From the NCBI GenBank assembly GCA_966211455.1, contig CBIHNI010000009.1, positions 1-64,000 of the forward strand: DNA of 64,000 bases. Reading direction: 5' to 3'. The position numbers were made by a program, and so were the translations under genes. This DNA is from 21-14-0-10-47-8 sp966211455. GTDB lineage: Bacteria; Bdellovibrionota; Bdellovibrionia; Bdellovibrionales; Bdellovibrionaceae. Positions 34,400-43,384 of the stretch are shown piece by piece. The notes below the pieces were generated by a model. It had not been told where the DNA came from and did no database searches. It worked only from the letters and a program-made list of their open reading frames with translations. How positions within the stretch are numbered: the stretch's first letter is position 1; the number at the start of each line of letters is the position of its first letter.

Positions 34400-34828
34400 T
34401 TAGAACGCCTGGCCTGGAAACAGTTGATGGAAAATCAACAACAACCACATCGCAAGCAGCATCAGCCAGCTCACTCCATATGCCCGCATGCGATTGATAA
34501 TGTTATTCGGCCCCAAATGGATGTAAGCATGGGCCACGCGGGCCAAAACATAAAGCCAAGCCAAGACCGCAAACGCCAAACCTTCGGAAAATAAAATCCC
34601 CAAGATGCAAACGACATAAAACAAAACCGGCGCTTCGAAAAGGTTCGAGAAATGACGGCTGGCTTGCTCCATCTCTTCGGGACCGGCATCGTGATTGTAG
34701 ATTTTGAAGTAGCTCATCCGCACGGACCCGGACTTCAATGCCTTCAAACGGGTCAAAAACATCCGTGTCAGCACGACGACCGTCAAAACGAACATGGCAA
34801 ACATCGGATAAATCAGAATCGCATTCAT
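34400..34828 (-). CDS. MAPEG-family membrane protein
   Basis: The 142-aa protein has four hydrophobic helices. The MAPEG-type motif HFSNLFEAPVLFYVVCILGI (about 59-78) is followed by LAWLYVLARVAHAYIHLGPN. The conserved N.FE.P..FY and R..H...H signatures match the eicosanoid/glutathione-metabolism-type superfamily; bacterial members are mostly uncharacterised. It is alone on its strand here. Confidence 0.85.
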   Translation of the reverse strand: MNAILIYPMFAMFVLTVVVLTRMFLTRLKALKSGSVRMSYFKIYNHDAGPEEMEQASRHFSNLFEAPVLFYVVCILGILFSEGLAFAVLAWLYVLARVAHAYIHLGPNNIINRMRAYGVSWLMLLAMWLLLIFHQLFPGQAF

Positions 34829-34958
34829 ACAACCGCCTTTGAGATATTCAAGGCGGTCTACCGAACAGGATCAAGAAAAAGACCTCTGCATCATTCGAAA
34901 TATCAATCCCGCGATCGTCGTTTGGGTTGTTTGCCCAAGGCTTGGACCCAGCCGCGGT

Positions 34959-36587
34959 TTAAAATCCCACGATCTTCGACACCTGTCGGTCCGAAGAGCC
35001 TTGTTCCATTGGCAGAGCTTCTTCTAATTGCGCGGCCTTCGATTTTGCCGATGCTTTGCCCACGAAAGCTGGTTTCTTTTGCTTCACCACGGACGGCGTC
35101 GCCACCGGCTTGGCCTTTTCCTCTTTGCCGAACTCTTGTAGCTTCGGTCCGCCTTCGACGAAACTGACAAGCTCGCTGACCAAATCTTGCAACGCGACCG
35201 ATTGGCCCGTCATTTCCTCTGAGGTCGAAGAAATTTCCTCGGATGCCGAGGCGTTCTGCTGAGTGGCCTTGTCGATTTCGTTCATCGCTTTGGCAATGCT
35301 GGTAAGCCCATTTGCTTGCTCTTGTCCTGCTTTGGCGATTTCGGAATTGATATCCGCGATCTTATGGATGCTTTGCACGATTTCGCTCAGTGAGCCTTTC
35401 CCCTTCTCCGCAAGACTCTGACTTTGCGAAATTTTGCTGACACTGTCGTTAATCAAGGTTCCGATATCTTTCGCCGCTTCGGCCGATTTCTGCGCCAAAG
35501 TTCGAACCGCTTCCGCTACGACCGAAAAGCCCTTTCCCTGCTCGCCCGCTCGTGCGGCTTCGACCGCCGCGTTCAAGGCCAAAAGATTGGTTTGAAAGGC
35601 AATATCATCAATCACGTTGATGATCTCTTCGATCTTTTTAGATGCGACCGAAACTTCGCTGACCGCCGTATACAGCTCGGCAATTTGTTTTTCACCCGCC
35701 TCGGCCGTTCCGCGTCCCTGCGCCGCCAAATCAGCTGCGGCTCCGGCGTGAGAGGAATTGGTTTGCACCATGCTATTCAGTTCTTCGGTCGAGGCAACTG
35801 TCTCTTCCAAGGCGCTGGCCGTCTGGGTCGCGCCAGCTGACATTTCTGTCGCCGCAGCCGAAAGCCCCTCGGATGCATGTGAAACTTCGCGACTGTGATG
35901 CGAAAGATTGTGAATCACGCCCGTTAAAACTTTGGCAACCTGAGCGGCAATCCAAAAGCCCAAAGCCCCCAACATGATCCACGATACAATCGAAAACAAA
36001 ATCAAAAGCGTTCGGGCCTGCTGAGCGTCCCTCGCATCTTGGGCTGAAAGTTCGGCGACCAGCTTCGTGCGGTATTCGTTCAGCTCATCAATGATGCCGG
36101 TCGCTTTCCCGATTTGAGAGCGCATCTCGCCAGTGATCATTCTCTGGGCCTGCGTGCGCGATTCGTCTGTCGCTTTCGAAGCTTCGGCCAGGATTCTTTG
36201 AATGGTTTCCTTTAACGGAGGCCAAGTTTCTTTGATTTCACGAAATTTACCCTCTACAAATTCGTTCTTTGGAAGTTTGTCCAGCATATCGCGACTGGAC
36301 TCAAAAGATTGAATTTCCGAACCGATCCGATCTTGCGCAATTTTCAAGTCTTGCGGAGACTGCGATGCCGATGCCAGCCATAAAAAACGGCCGATGGTCT
36401 GCAGGCTGGTCGCCATGTCGTTCGTTCCCTGAGTCAAAGGAATGCGCACCGCATTTGCTTGGTAAAGTTTTTCTTGAAATTGCATCAAGTTATAAACCGA
36501 GTAGCTTGCGAGCACCACGAACAGAACCGAACTGACGGCTATCAAAGTTAACATCTTCAAGCGGAAACCACGAAACCACTGTTTCAT
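34959..36587 (-). CDS. Methyl-accepting chemotaxis protein with four-helix-bundle sensor
   Basis: The 542-aa receptor has a first membrane helix (about 10-30), a helical periplasmic sensor of the 4HB_MCP type (about 32-190) and a second helix (about 193-213). The signalling domain shares the hairpin tip EEIINVIDDIAFQTNLLALN with the other receptor in this window. As there, no clear HAMP domain follows the second helix. The C-terminal 80 residues form a basic tail rich in Lys/Pro/Val that lies beyond the coiled coil. ATG 36587; ligand unknown. Confidence 0.93.
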   Translation of the reverse strand: MKQWFRGFRLKMLTLIAVSSVLFVVLASYSVYNLMQFQEKLYQANAVRIPLTQGTNDMATSLQTIGRFLWLASASQSPQDLKIAQDRIGSEIQSFESSRDMLDKLPKNEFVEGKFREIKETWPPLKETIQRILAEASKATDESRTQAQRMITGEMRSQIGKATGIIDELNEYRTKLVAELSAQDARDAQQARTLLILFSIVSWIMLGALGFWIAAQVAKVLTGVIHNLSHHSREVSHASEGLSAAATEMSAGATQTASALEETVASTEELNSMVQTNSSHAGAAADLAAQGRGTAEAGEKQIAELYTAVSEVSVASKKIEEIINVIDDIAFQTNLLALNAAVEAARAGEQGKGFSVVAEAVRTLAQKSAEAAKDIGTLINDSVSKISQSQSLAEKGKGSLSEIVQSIHKIADINSEIAKAGQEQANGLTSIAKAMNEIDKATQQNASASEEISSTSEEMTGQSVALQDLVSELVSFVEGGPKLQEFGKEEKAKPVATPSVVKQKKPAFVGKASAKSKAAQLEEALPMEQGSSDRQVSKIVGF

Positions 36588-37030
36588 CTTTTAACTCCTT
36601 TTCAGCTCTGTCTGATTAATTTAATCGGTGCAATCAAGAAAATCTTGAGCATATTGAGATCAATTATATGGGTACCAATATAATTAGAACATTCTTTATC
36701 CAGTTTCTTAGATTGATATGAAAATATGATCTCGATACTTATGAAGACTTTTTTTGACGTGATTTCGCTGAAAAATTGACGCCGGAAACTTTGGTGGAAA
36801 AGACGCCATTCAGAAGCAGGCACATTCAAAAGTTTTAGAATTTTTCAGTCAGCACCGATGTTTTTATTTTTGGCCGCGGCAATTTGTAAGTGCCCCGATG
36901 AAGGGGCAAAAAGCCATTCATGGTGGCCATTTCGAACTTGCCTTTCGCTCACAAGACAATAACCAATTGAGAAAGTTGGTATCTCCTTTGCTGAAAGCTC
37001 TATCAAGTCGACAGACAAAAGGAGGACACC
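36588..37030. other. Gene-free divergent region, 443 bp
   Basis: The region separates divergent chemoreceptor and hemerythrin genes. It is AT-rich at the left. A hairpin TGCCCC/GGGGCA at about 36891-36908 lies in the possible leader of the hemerythrin gene but is followed by A residues, so it is not an intrinsic terminator. AAAGGAGG before 37031 is the ribosome binding site. I see no gene or repeat family member. Confidence 0.5.
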
Positions 37031-37567
37031 ATGCAAACATCCACTCAATCTCAGTCCAAGCGCACATCTCAAGCTGACTCTGACATCGTCAATATCATCC
37101 TCGAAGATCACAAGCCCCTCAAAGAATTGATCGAAGTGATGAAGGATTCCGAAAAATCCCACGAAGAACGCTTTGCCGCCTTCGAAGACTTCGCACCGAC
37201 GTTAATTGCTCACGCCAAGCCTGAAGAAGAAACTTTGTACGCCTATATGAAAACCGATAAGGAGCTGAAAGAAGAAGGCTGCGAAGGCGAAGTCGAGCAC
37301 ATGCTGGCAGATCAATTGGTCGAAGAGCTCAAGCGCTCGACCGACAAGGATATGAAGGCGGCGCGAATCAAAGTTTTGGCTGAACTGGTCGAACATCACA
37401 TCGAAGAAGAGGAAGAAGAGCTTCTGCCCGATTTCCACAAAGAATCGGAAGCAGCGCTTCGTGCACGGCTGGGAAATCAGTTTTTGGAACTGAAGCTAAA
37501 GTACCTGGCAGCCGGCGATGACAATGTCATTCCGGATCCAAAAGCGGAACAGACTCAAACTCACTAG
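37031..37567 (+). CDS. Hemerythrin-domain protein
   Basis: The 178-aa helical protein has the HHE-type iron ligands in order: H27 (ILEDHKPL), H61 and E65 (IAHAKPEEE), H90 (EVEHMLAD), then H122/H123 with E127 (VEHHIEEEEEE). Stand-alone proteins of this type bind a di-iron centre for oxygen, NO or peroxide handling. A Ser/Gln-rich tail of 15 residues precedes the fold. ATG 37031 follows AAAGGAGGACACC. The isochorismatase-like gene follows 14 nt later, so they are probably co-expressed. Confidence 0.9.
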   Translation: MQTSTQSQSKRTSQADSDIVNIILEDHKPLKELIEVMKDSEKSHEERFAAFEDFAPTLIAHAKPEEETLYAYMKTDKELKEEGCEGEVEHMLADQLVEELKRSTDKDMKAARIKVLAELVEHHIEEEEEELLPDFHKESEAALRARLGNQFLELKLKYLAAGDDNVIPDPKAEQTQTH

Positions 37568-37581
37568 TCCGTGTTGATCGC

Positions 37582-38127
37582 GTGAAAGCGAAAACGGCCC
37601 TTCTCATTTTAGATATGCTGAACACTTTTGACTTTCCGGAGGGGAAGACGCTCGCCAAGCGCTCCCTTCCGGTGGCAAAAGCGATCGCCAAGCTGAAGGA
37701 ACGCTGTCGCCGGCACCGCATCCCAATTGTTTACGTCAATGACAATTTCGGTTTGTGGCAAGCCGATTGGAAGACGATCTTTGAGCAGTGCACTGAAGAC
37801 GATAGCCCCGGTCGTCTCATCGCAAAAACTTTGCGGCCTTCTGCGGACGATTTGTTCGTACTAAAGCCCAAGCATTCTGGATTTTACTGTACCAATCTCG
37901 AACCATTGTTGCGGGACTTGGGGGTTTCCAAACTGATTTTAACTGGCATTGCCGGTGACATCTGCGTGCTTTTCACCGCCCACGATGCCCATATGCGCGA
38001 ATTCGATCTGGCCATCCCTCGGGACTGCGTTGCTTGCAACACCACACAAGGCGATCGTTTTCTTCAGCATCAGCTCAAAGCAACGCTCAAGTTTCCGACT
38101 CCACTTTCATCCCAGCTTCGCTTGTAG
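37582..38127 (+). CDS. Isochorismatase-like cysteine hydrolase
   Basis: The 181-aa protein starts at GTG 37582. The catalytic triad of the family is visible: D11 (LLILDMLNTF), a lysine in VLKPKHSGF (K95 or K97) and C128 (GIAGDICVLFTA), with the cis-peptide region just before it. Members hydrolyse nicotinamide, isochorismate, peroxyureidoacrylate or related amides; the substrate cannot be read from these motifs. It is 14 nt downstream of the hemerythrin gene. Confidence 0.88.
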   Translation: MKAKTALLILDMLNTFDFPEGKTLAKRSLPVAKAIAKLKERCRRHRIPIVYVNDNFGLWQADWKTIFEQCTEDDSPGRLIAKTLRPSADDLFVLKPKHSGFYCTNLEPLLRDLGVSKLILTGIAGDICVLFTAHDAHMREFDLAIPRDCVACNTTQGDRFLQHQLKATLKFPTPLSSQLRL

Positions 38128-38172
38128 TTAATTTCGACTTGCATCTTGAGTCGGCGCGGTCGCAGCCCCGGC

Positions 38173-38193
38173 TTCGGTCTTCGGTCTTCGGTC
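38173..38193 (+). repeat. Three tandem copies of TTCGGTC
   Basis: The heptamer TTCGGTC is repeated three times without interruption, followed by two degenerate copies (CTCGGCC, CTCGGTC) at about 38202-38215. It lies in the gap after the hydrolase gene and is a candidate slippage site. Confidence 0.6.
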
Positions 38194-38331
38194 CGCAATT
38201 CTCGGCCCTCGGTCTGGTGAAATAATTTTTTTGCAATTTTCTCTGAACAAATTACTTTTTATATCATGTCGAGTAACGCCGGGGCTCGATATCCTGAAAT
38301 CACCAACAACATCACAATCGAAAGGATTCGA

Positions 38332-38766
38332 ATGAAATCATTGGGTTTGCTTTTGGGATTCGTTATGGCTTTCTCCTTCGCACAAGCTGCGGATAAGGCA
38401 AAAGATAAACGTGCGGTGGCCTCGCCTCCGATTCCGGCGATGGGGATGCCAATGCATCCGAGCTCAGGTGGAACCGGAATTCCTCCGGGCGCGGTCGGTA
38501 TGCCCTTGCCAGTGGATAGCACTTGCCGCCGAACTGTCGGGATGGCCGCGGTCAACGACGCTTTAGAGAATGCCGAACACGGCGAAGACTGCCTGGCTCA
38601 GGAAATCAGCGTGGTGCAACCCTTCAAACAGTATCGCGTGAAAGTCATATGCACAAAGGGTGAAGAAGAGGGCGAAGAGACAACCTACATCGTCAAAGCA
38701 CGCATGAAATCAAAGAAAAATAGAACTTGCCGCACCGTCAGTGTGGATGAAGTCGAGTCGAAATAG
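38332..38766 (+). CDS. Secreted hypothetical protein
   Basis: ATG 38332 follows AAAGGA and gives 144 aa; the longer frame from 38266 is rejected. The signal peptide (1-20) ends AQA. A Pro/Met/Gly-rich segment (about 32-62, MGMPMHP and IPPGAVGMPLP) is followed by a domain with four cysteines. Its stop overlaps the start codon of the cytochrome gene by one base (TAGTG), so the genes are coupled. Confidence 0.7.
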   Translation: MKSLGLLLGFVMAFSFAQAADKAKDKRAVASPPIPAMGMPMHPSSGGTGIPPGAVGMPLPVDSTCRRTVGMAAVNDALENAEHGEDCLAQEISVVQPFKQYRVKVICTKGEEEGEETTYIVKARMKSKKNRTCRTVSVDEVESK

Positions 38767-40082
38767 TGTTTTCGCGGAAGGCGTTTTCAACTTCAGTTTG
38801 GAGACGCCTTCTTTCGTTTCTTCTTTTGCTTTTGGCGCCAGTCGCTTGGGGTTCTTTTTCGCAAGAGACCTTGCTCGAAATTCTTCAGAAGAATCCCAAG
38901 ACAGATCTTCCGGTTCAAAGCATTCAAGAGCTGATTCCGCTTCTCCCCCGTGAGCTTCGTGAAAATTTCACCTTCGTTTACCAAAGCCGCAGCCCCTTTG
39001 CCAAAAGCATCTCGCCTTTGTATCCGCGTGTGATTTTGTTCACCAAAGACGCACGCCAGATTCTGACTTTCACTGGTGATCCGGAAAAATCCGGATTTAA
39101 TTACTTGGAAACCATGTCTTTTCAGGATGACACGGCCGAATTTAAGCTGAACATCTACCCCTTACCTGCCGCCAAATTGGGCGACCGCTCTCTGTCACAT
39201 GAAACAACCACCTGCGCTCGTTGTCATGGTGCCGACGCAAGACCGATCTATGACTCTTACCCACTGTGGCCCGGATTCTATGGGTCGATTCAGGACACCT
39301 TTCCGCCCCAGTCTAAAGTAGGCCGCGAAGAACTGCAGAACTACCAAAAATTTTTAGCCGGCAACGCCCGCACCGGCGTTTACGAGAAGCTGATCTACAC
39401 CAAGCAATCACCCGTGCCGCCCTTTTTGGACCCCGCGCGTTTCGTCCCCGACAAAGTCGAAGCCGATCTGAATGACTTCCGCTTTCTTCCCAACACCCGG
39501 CTTGGCATTGCGCTGACCGAACTGAATCGAAAACGGATCTATCGAAAACTGAAACAAAGCCCGCAGTTTCAAAAACAAAAACTGGAAATTCTCTCCGAGC
39601 TCTTGGATTGCAACTCAAAGCGGACATCCGACTCTCGAGCCGCCGAAATTCAAGCCGAACTGAAAGCGGAAAACGTCGCCCGCTTGAAACGCCTAGGATC
39701 GGACCCACAAGATCCGGCTGAAAGAGTCAACGACATGCAAGAGCTGAAGTTCTTCCGCGAGCTCGAGCAGATCGACTGGGTCTCACGCATTTTAGGCGTC
39801 GGCCGCGAAGATTGGTCCATGGCCCTGGAACCGAATTCACTTTCTTACTTCGATGGGGTCTTGAGCGGAATCTACAAGGGACAAAGCTACTATTTGAAAG
39901 AAGACTTAATCTTCGAAATCCTGCAAGATCTGTCGACAAAGAATCCTCGTGTGTTTAAAAAATATTTCGGCGTGATCACTCCATATCTCTGGCTATCCTA
40001 TCCCTTCGGAAACCGCCCCAGCCTGGAAAAAGCAAAGAAGCTTTGCTCAGACCGAAAGATTTTAGGCTTATCTCGTCTTTAG
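38766..40082 (+). CDS. Exported cytochrome-c-motif protein
   Basis: The 438-aa protein starts at GTG 38766. Its signal peptide (about 12-30) ends VAWGS. One haem-attachment motif CARCH lies at 150-154, followed by GADARPIYDSYPLWPG. The rest lacks other haem sites and has a large helical C-terminal region. It is probably a periplasmic mono-haem protein of unknown electron partner. The last 4 nt overlap the convergent transposase gene. Confidence 0.78.
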   Translation: MFSRKAFSTSVWRRLLSFLLLLLAPVAWGSFSQETLLEILQKNPKTDLPVQSIQELIPLLPRELRENFTFVYQSRSPFAKSISPLYPRVILFTKDARQILTFTGDPEKSGFNYLETMSFQDDTAEFKLNIYPLPAAKLGDRSLSHETTTCARCHGADARPIYDSYPLWPGFYGSIQDTFPPQSKVGREELQNYQKFLAGNARTGVYEKLIYTKQSPVPPFLDPARFVPDKVEADLNDFRFLPNTRLGIALTELNRKRIYRKLKQSPQFQKQKLEILSELLDCNSKRTSDSRAAEIQAELKAENVARLKRLGSDPQDPAERVNDMQELKFFRELEQIDWVSRILGVGREDWSMALEPNSLSYFDGVLSGIYKGQSYYLKEDLIFEILQDLSTKNPRVFKKYFGVITPYLWLSYPFGNRPSLEKAKKLCSDRKILGLSRL

Positions 40083-40723
40083 ACTTTGCTGGTTTCTGCG
40101 TGAGGTCTTTTTCCACGGCCGGCGATGCCTTCCAAGCTGGAGTTTATTTCTGATCCAGAGTTTCTTTTGGATTTGGTTTTAAATTTGAATATGGATAGTT
40201 TGGGCTTCTTCCCGCGCTTGAATTCCCCTCGGGCTTCTTTCTGATTGAGTTTTAAATAAGAAATCCCATTCTTGTAGTCTCGTCCCCATTCCAGAATGCG
40301 AGTGAAGGGGCGAAGGGTGAAAAGTTTTGGCTCATCCGCAGCTGAAGATGTTGGCTTCGACGCACGTCTATCGGATAAGCTTCGGCTTCGAACGCTGGTA
40401 AGGGCTAGCGCTAATTTTGAATTCAAAACCCGCACAAATCTCACGTAGGCTTCGCGGGATTCAATCTTGATCACAAAGTGAATATGCGACCAGTTGATCG
40501 CAAGCTCATATATTTTTACGCCAGATTCTTTTGCGGTTTGATGGATGAGCCTTTCTAAGCTTTGATTCTTGGGGCGAAAGATTTTGAAATTCATCGATCG
40601 CAGTACCAGATGGATCGGCTTTTTTATGGAAAGTGGTCTTTTTGATTTTCGTTTTCCGACCAGGTGCTCGCCGCCGAAGTATGTCTTTGCATTTTTGATA
40701 AATCCAAAACGGATTTGTTTCAT
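40079..40723 (-). CDS. REP-associated tyrosine (Y1) transposase, RAYT-like
   Basis: I start at ATG 40723, preceded by GAAGGTGAG, giving 214 aa; the frame stays open to 40873. The HUH motif is WSHIHFVIKI (H80, H82), and the probable catalytic tyrosine is Y156 in NGISYLKLNQKEA, the counterpart of YI..N in Y1 transposases. The N-terminal block GEHLVGKRKSKRPLS and the single-tyrosine layout fit RAYTs, which nick single-stranded REP hairpins. The Lys/Arg-rich C-terminal tail is usual. It is a single copy without terminal inverted repeats. Confidence 0.83.
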   Translation of the reverse strand: MKQIRFGFIKNAKTYFGGEHLVGKRKSKRPLSIKKPIHLVLRSMNFKIFRPKNQSLERLIHQTAKESGVKIYELAINWSHIHFVIKIESREAYVRFVRVLNSKLALALTSVRSRSLSDRRASKPTSSAADEPKLFTLRPFTRILEWGRDYKNGISYLKLNQKEARGEFKRGKKPKLSIFKFKTKSKRNSGSEINSSLEGIAGRGKRPHAETSKV

Positions 40724-40830
40724 GCTCACCTTCGCTTTCAAAAGTGAGATGGGTATATCATGGGTTTTTAGATGCATTTTTGAGACTGAACAGGAGTGCG
40801 AAGCAGAGCGCGCTTTATACGCACAAAACC

Positions 40831-40856
40831 CTTCGCCCCGCTGTGCGGGCGGGAAG
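40831..40856. repeat. Imperfect palindrome next to the RAYT gene
   Basis: CTTCGCCCCGC and GCGGGCGGGAAG form arms of 11 and 12 nt with one bulge around a TGT loop. It lies about 110 bp upstream of the chosen transposase start. REP elements with a bulged stem beside a RAYT gene would be expected, but this sequence differs from the CACCGC...CGGTGAC family. Confidence 0.4.
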
Positions 40857-41221
40857 TTTTCGAGAAAATTCAAAATTGAAATTTAAACTCGATGCCGGCG
40901 AAATTTGAGAGCCGGAAAATGCGTCAAGCAAATTGTGCGGAGATATTTGACAGAGATATTCGAAATTTTTCCCTCAGTACAAGCGCTCAGTCATGATATT
41001 CAGATGGTATCTCGCTTCGAAATATGTTCAGCTCGGCGCAAATATTTCCACGGCCAGTCACTATCACATCCCGGGCAAGCTCGTGCTCCTGCGGCCAACC
41101 CCAACCCGTCCGCTAAATCTTCGAAACACGCAAGCCCCGCAACTCAACCGCCCAGCGTCTCACGCAAGCCCCGCAACAAAACCCCAGCGTCACGCCAGCC
41201 ACGGGCCCCTTCCTCACAGAG
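40857..41221. other. Gene-free region with a 34-bp-period direct repeat
   Basis: CACGCAAGCCCCGCAAC occurs at 41127-41143 and again at 41161-41177, each followed within 10 nt by CCAGCGTC. Open frames across it are low-complexity (Ser/Pro/Lys/Arg) and lack starts with ribosome binding sites. I see no convincing gene. Confidence 0.5.
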
Positions 41222-43306
41222 CTAATTCGCGATCCAGAAGACGCCGTCTTCCGGATATGTACAGGCTCCCGGCTTCAGGCGGCTGTGGCCTGGAACCATG
41301 TAGATCGGTGTCCATTTGATCGTGCCGGTGACGGCTAAGCTTACGGGTCTGACGTCGCCATACACAATATCGCCGGTCTGCACTTGGCCGCAGACCGTGG
41401 CGTCTGTGCCCGGCTTCTGACGAACATTTCTTTGTGTTTGCATCTTCCAGCTTGTGAAGGTGCTTTCGATTTCGTCTGTCGGCAAACCTTGAATCCACTT
41501 GAAGACGATATCATTTAAGCGCTTGCCTTCTGGTGTGCCGTAAAACTGGGGTTTATCGATCGGCGGCATCGGCGTGTAAGTCCCGATCCTGGCAATTGCA
41601 CCGTACAGCTTGCTTCGCTGCGGATCGCCCGGTGTGACCCAGTCATTTTTGAAGAAAAAATCCGCCGTGCTGAAACGATCACCCGCGATATCGTTGGCTT
41701 TCATATTTCCGTGACAGTTCAAACAGTGTTTTTGGATCAGCTCGCTTTGCACCAACTTGTATCCTTCGTCGATCGCAGGATTGGATTTGATTTGATGACG
41801 ACGCGCCAGCATTGCCACGCGTGGCGCTTCGGTATCGGTCGCCACGTCATCGCAGTTGTCCTGATGATTGGCGTTCGTTGTTCGTGCCAAGCGCACGACC
41901 GTGCGGTTCTCGCGATCTTCGACGATCCACAAAGAGCCGTCGTCGGCTTCGGTGAAAGAAACAGGAGCCCCTTTGGGACGAACGCCTTTGATGGCGCTCC
42001 AGCCCGAGATCACTTCGGTGTAAGGCGCGTGTCTGAGCATGCCACCTTTCGGAATGAATTTCTTTTTCACCGCACACCCGTTGGTTTGATTGAAACCAAA
42101 TTGGGCGCCGGCAAGATTCGGCGTCAGCGCGGGTCTTCCCTGCGCATCGATATCGTAAGCGACCAAGCGATGTCCGGTTGGCTGATACCCGTGCCAGACC
42201 ATCAATAGCTTTCCGCCAAAAAGATCCGAGAACATATTTCCTTTATAATAATTCATATGCAGCGGCGCCACGTGCGGTGGCATCAAACTGTAAGGCGCCT
42301 GATAATCACCGACCCCTTGCGGTTGCTTTTGCAAACAATCAACGTATGGCTTCAATCCTTTTTCCAGGTACTCGGGTGAAATGGCGTGAAAGTCATAACA
42401 ATAAGGCCAGCCATAATGAAGACCTTTGCCCTGATTCAGATCCACCACGTTGATTTCTTCATAAGGCTCTTCCAGCTCGGGAAAATCGCGGCTGTTTTCG
42501 CCTTGAACCAAAAATCCCAGCGGCGAAATCGCGAGCGCCATCGAATTGCGAAGGCCTTTCGCTACAATCTCGTAAAAGCGAATGCCATCGGCCGGAATCG
42601 TTTTCAGCCTTTCCCCCGGGATGCGCATCAAGATGCCGCCGCCTTGCTCTTCGGATTCCGGGCACATCGAATAGGCCCCGCTGGCTTTGCTGAAGCAATG
42701 ATCGCTGGGCGAACCCGCATTGATGTACAAATCACCATTGCGTGGATCGAAAGTGAATTGCGAAAGCGGATGCATGTATCCATCTTTTCGCTCGAGCTTT
42801 CCGATCACCAATTGCCAGTCGGCGATTTTTCGACCCTGCAGATGAAATCTAGAGATCTGAGTTTTCTCGCCCAAATAGTAATACCCGTCAGCCGCCAACG
42901 TCAGTCCATGCGGATTGTCGAGCGGGTACTTCATCAATTTCAATTCGTAGCTTCCAGAAGACCCACGAGTCATCAGGAACAGGCGACCATTGTTGGGATT
43001 CCAGCCACCCATATCCAAAACCATAAAATCTTCGCTGCCCGGAATCTGCACGATGGTGCGCGGCTTTAAAAACTCGCGATCGGTGGCCGGGTCCTTGGCG
43101 CGGTCGCGCGGCATCACCATACCCAGGCAAGTTCCCGGCATGGTCTGCACATCCAGCTTGGGAAAGCCGTCGCAGGATTTATCGTTCGGGTCATAACGAT
43201 AGCCGCTGCTATCAACAACCGTATGATCCGAAGCCTGTTCGCGACGGATCGAGGTGGTTTGGCATTGGGTCAAACAAAGCAGGGATAGAAAAAGGAAAGT
43301 TCTCAT
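41222..43306 (-). CDS. PQQ-type sugar dehydrogenase-like lipoprotein with haem c
   Basis: The 694-aa protein begins with a lipobox (LTQC, C15). Residues about 60-460 form a beta-propeller of the soluble glucose/L-sorbosone dehydrogenase type (NPHGLTLAADGYYYLGE, GLRNSMALAISPLGFLVQGENSRD, GWPYCYDF). A c-type haem site CLNCH follows at 528-532. The last 75 residues are an extra Cys-containing module. Such fusions pass electrons from substrate oxidation to the haem. It should sit in the periplasm, membrane-anchored. Which cofactor it binds is inferred from the fold. Confidence 0.82.
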   Translation of the reverse strand: MRTFLFLSLLCLTQCQTTSIRREQASDHTVVDSSGYRYDPNDKSCDGFPKLDVQTMPGTCLGMVMPRDRAKDPATDREFLKPRTIVQIPGSEDFMVLDMGGWNPNNGRLFLMTRGSSGSYELKLMKYPLDNPHGLTLAADGYYYLGEKTQISRFHLQGRKIADWQLVIGKLERKDGYMHPLSQFTFDPRNGDLYINAGSPSDHCFSKASGAYSMCPESEEQGGGILMRIPGERLKTIPADGIRFYEIVAKGLRNSMALAISPLGFLVQGENSRDFPELEEPYEEINVVDLNQGKGLHYGWPYCYDFHAISPEYLEKGLKPYVDCLQKQPQGVGDYQAPYSLMPPHVAPLHMNYYKGNMFSDLFGGKLLMVWHGYQPTGHRLVAYDIDAQGRPALTPNLAGAQFGFNQTNGCAVKKKFIPKGGMLRHAPYTEVISGWSAIKGVRPKGAPVSFTEADDGSLWIVEDRENRTVVRLARTTNANHQDNCDDVATDTEAPRVAMLARRHQIKSNPAIDEGYKLVQSELIQKHCLNCHGNMKANDIAGDRFSTADFFFKNDWVTPGDPQRSKLYGAIARIGTYTPMPPIDKPQFYGTPEGKRLNDIVFKWIQGLPTDEIESTFTSWKMQTQRNVRQKPGTDATVCGQVQTGDIVYGDVRPVSLAVTGTIKWTPIYMVPGHSRLKPGACTYPEDGVFWIAN

Positions 43307-43384
43307 CTCCTGATTCTATCCCCAGATGATCGACGGATACCACTGGGTCTTTCGTCCAGTCAGCCCAGTGTCATCAGATTCTCT

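Noticed and set aside
34274..34594. Plus-strand gene of about 106 aa
   Set aside because: It lies opposite the MAPEG gene and the start of the polar 55-aa gene, both of which have far better coding evidence.
36891..36908. Intrinsic terminator
   Set aside because: Good GC stem but followed by A residues on the plus strand and no T-tract in the minus direction.
40905..41225. Protein-coding gene of about 106 aa
   Set aside because: Low-complexity Ser/Pro/Arg tail, no ATG with a ribosome binding site, and a direct DNA repeat explains the composition.
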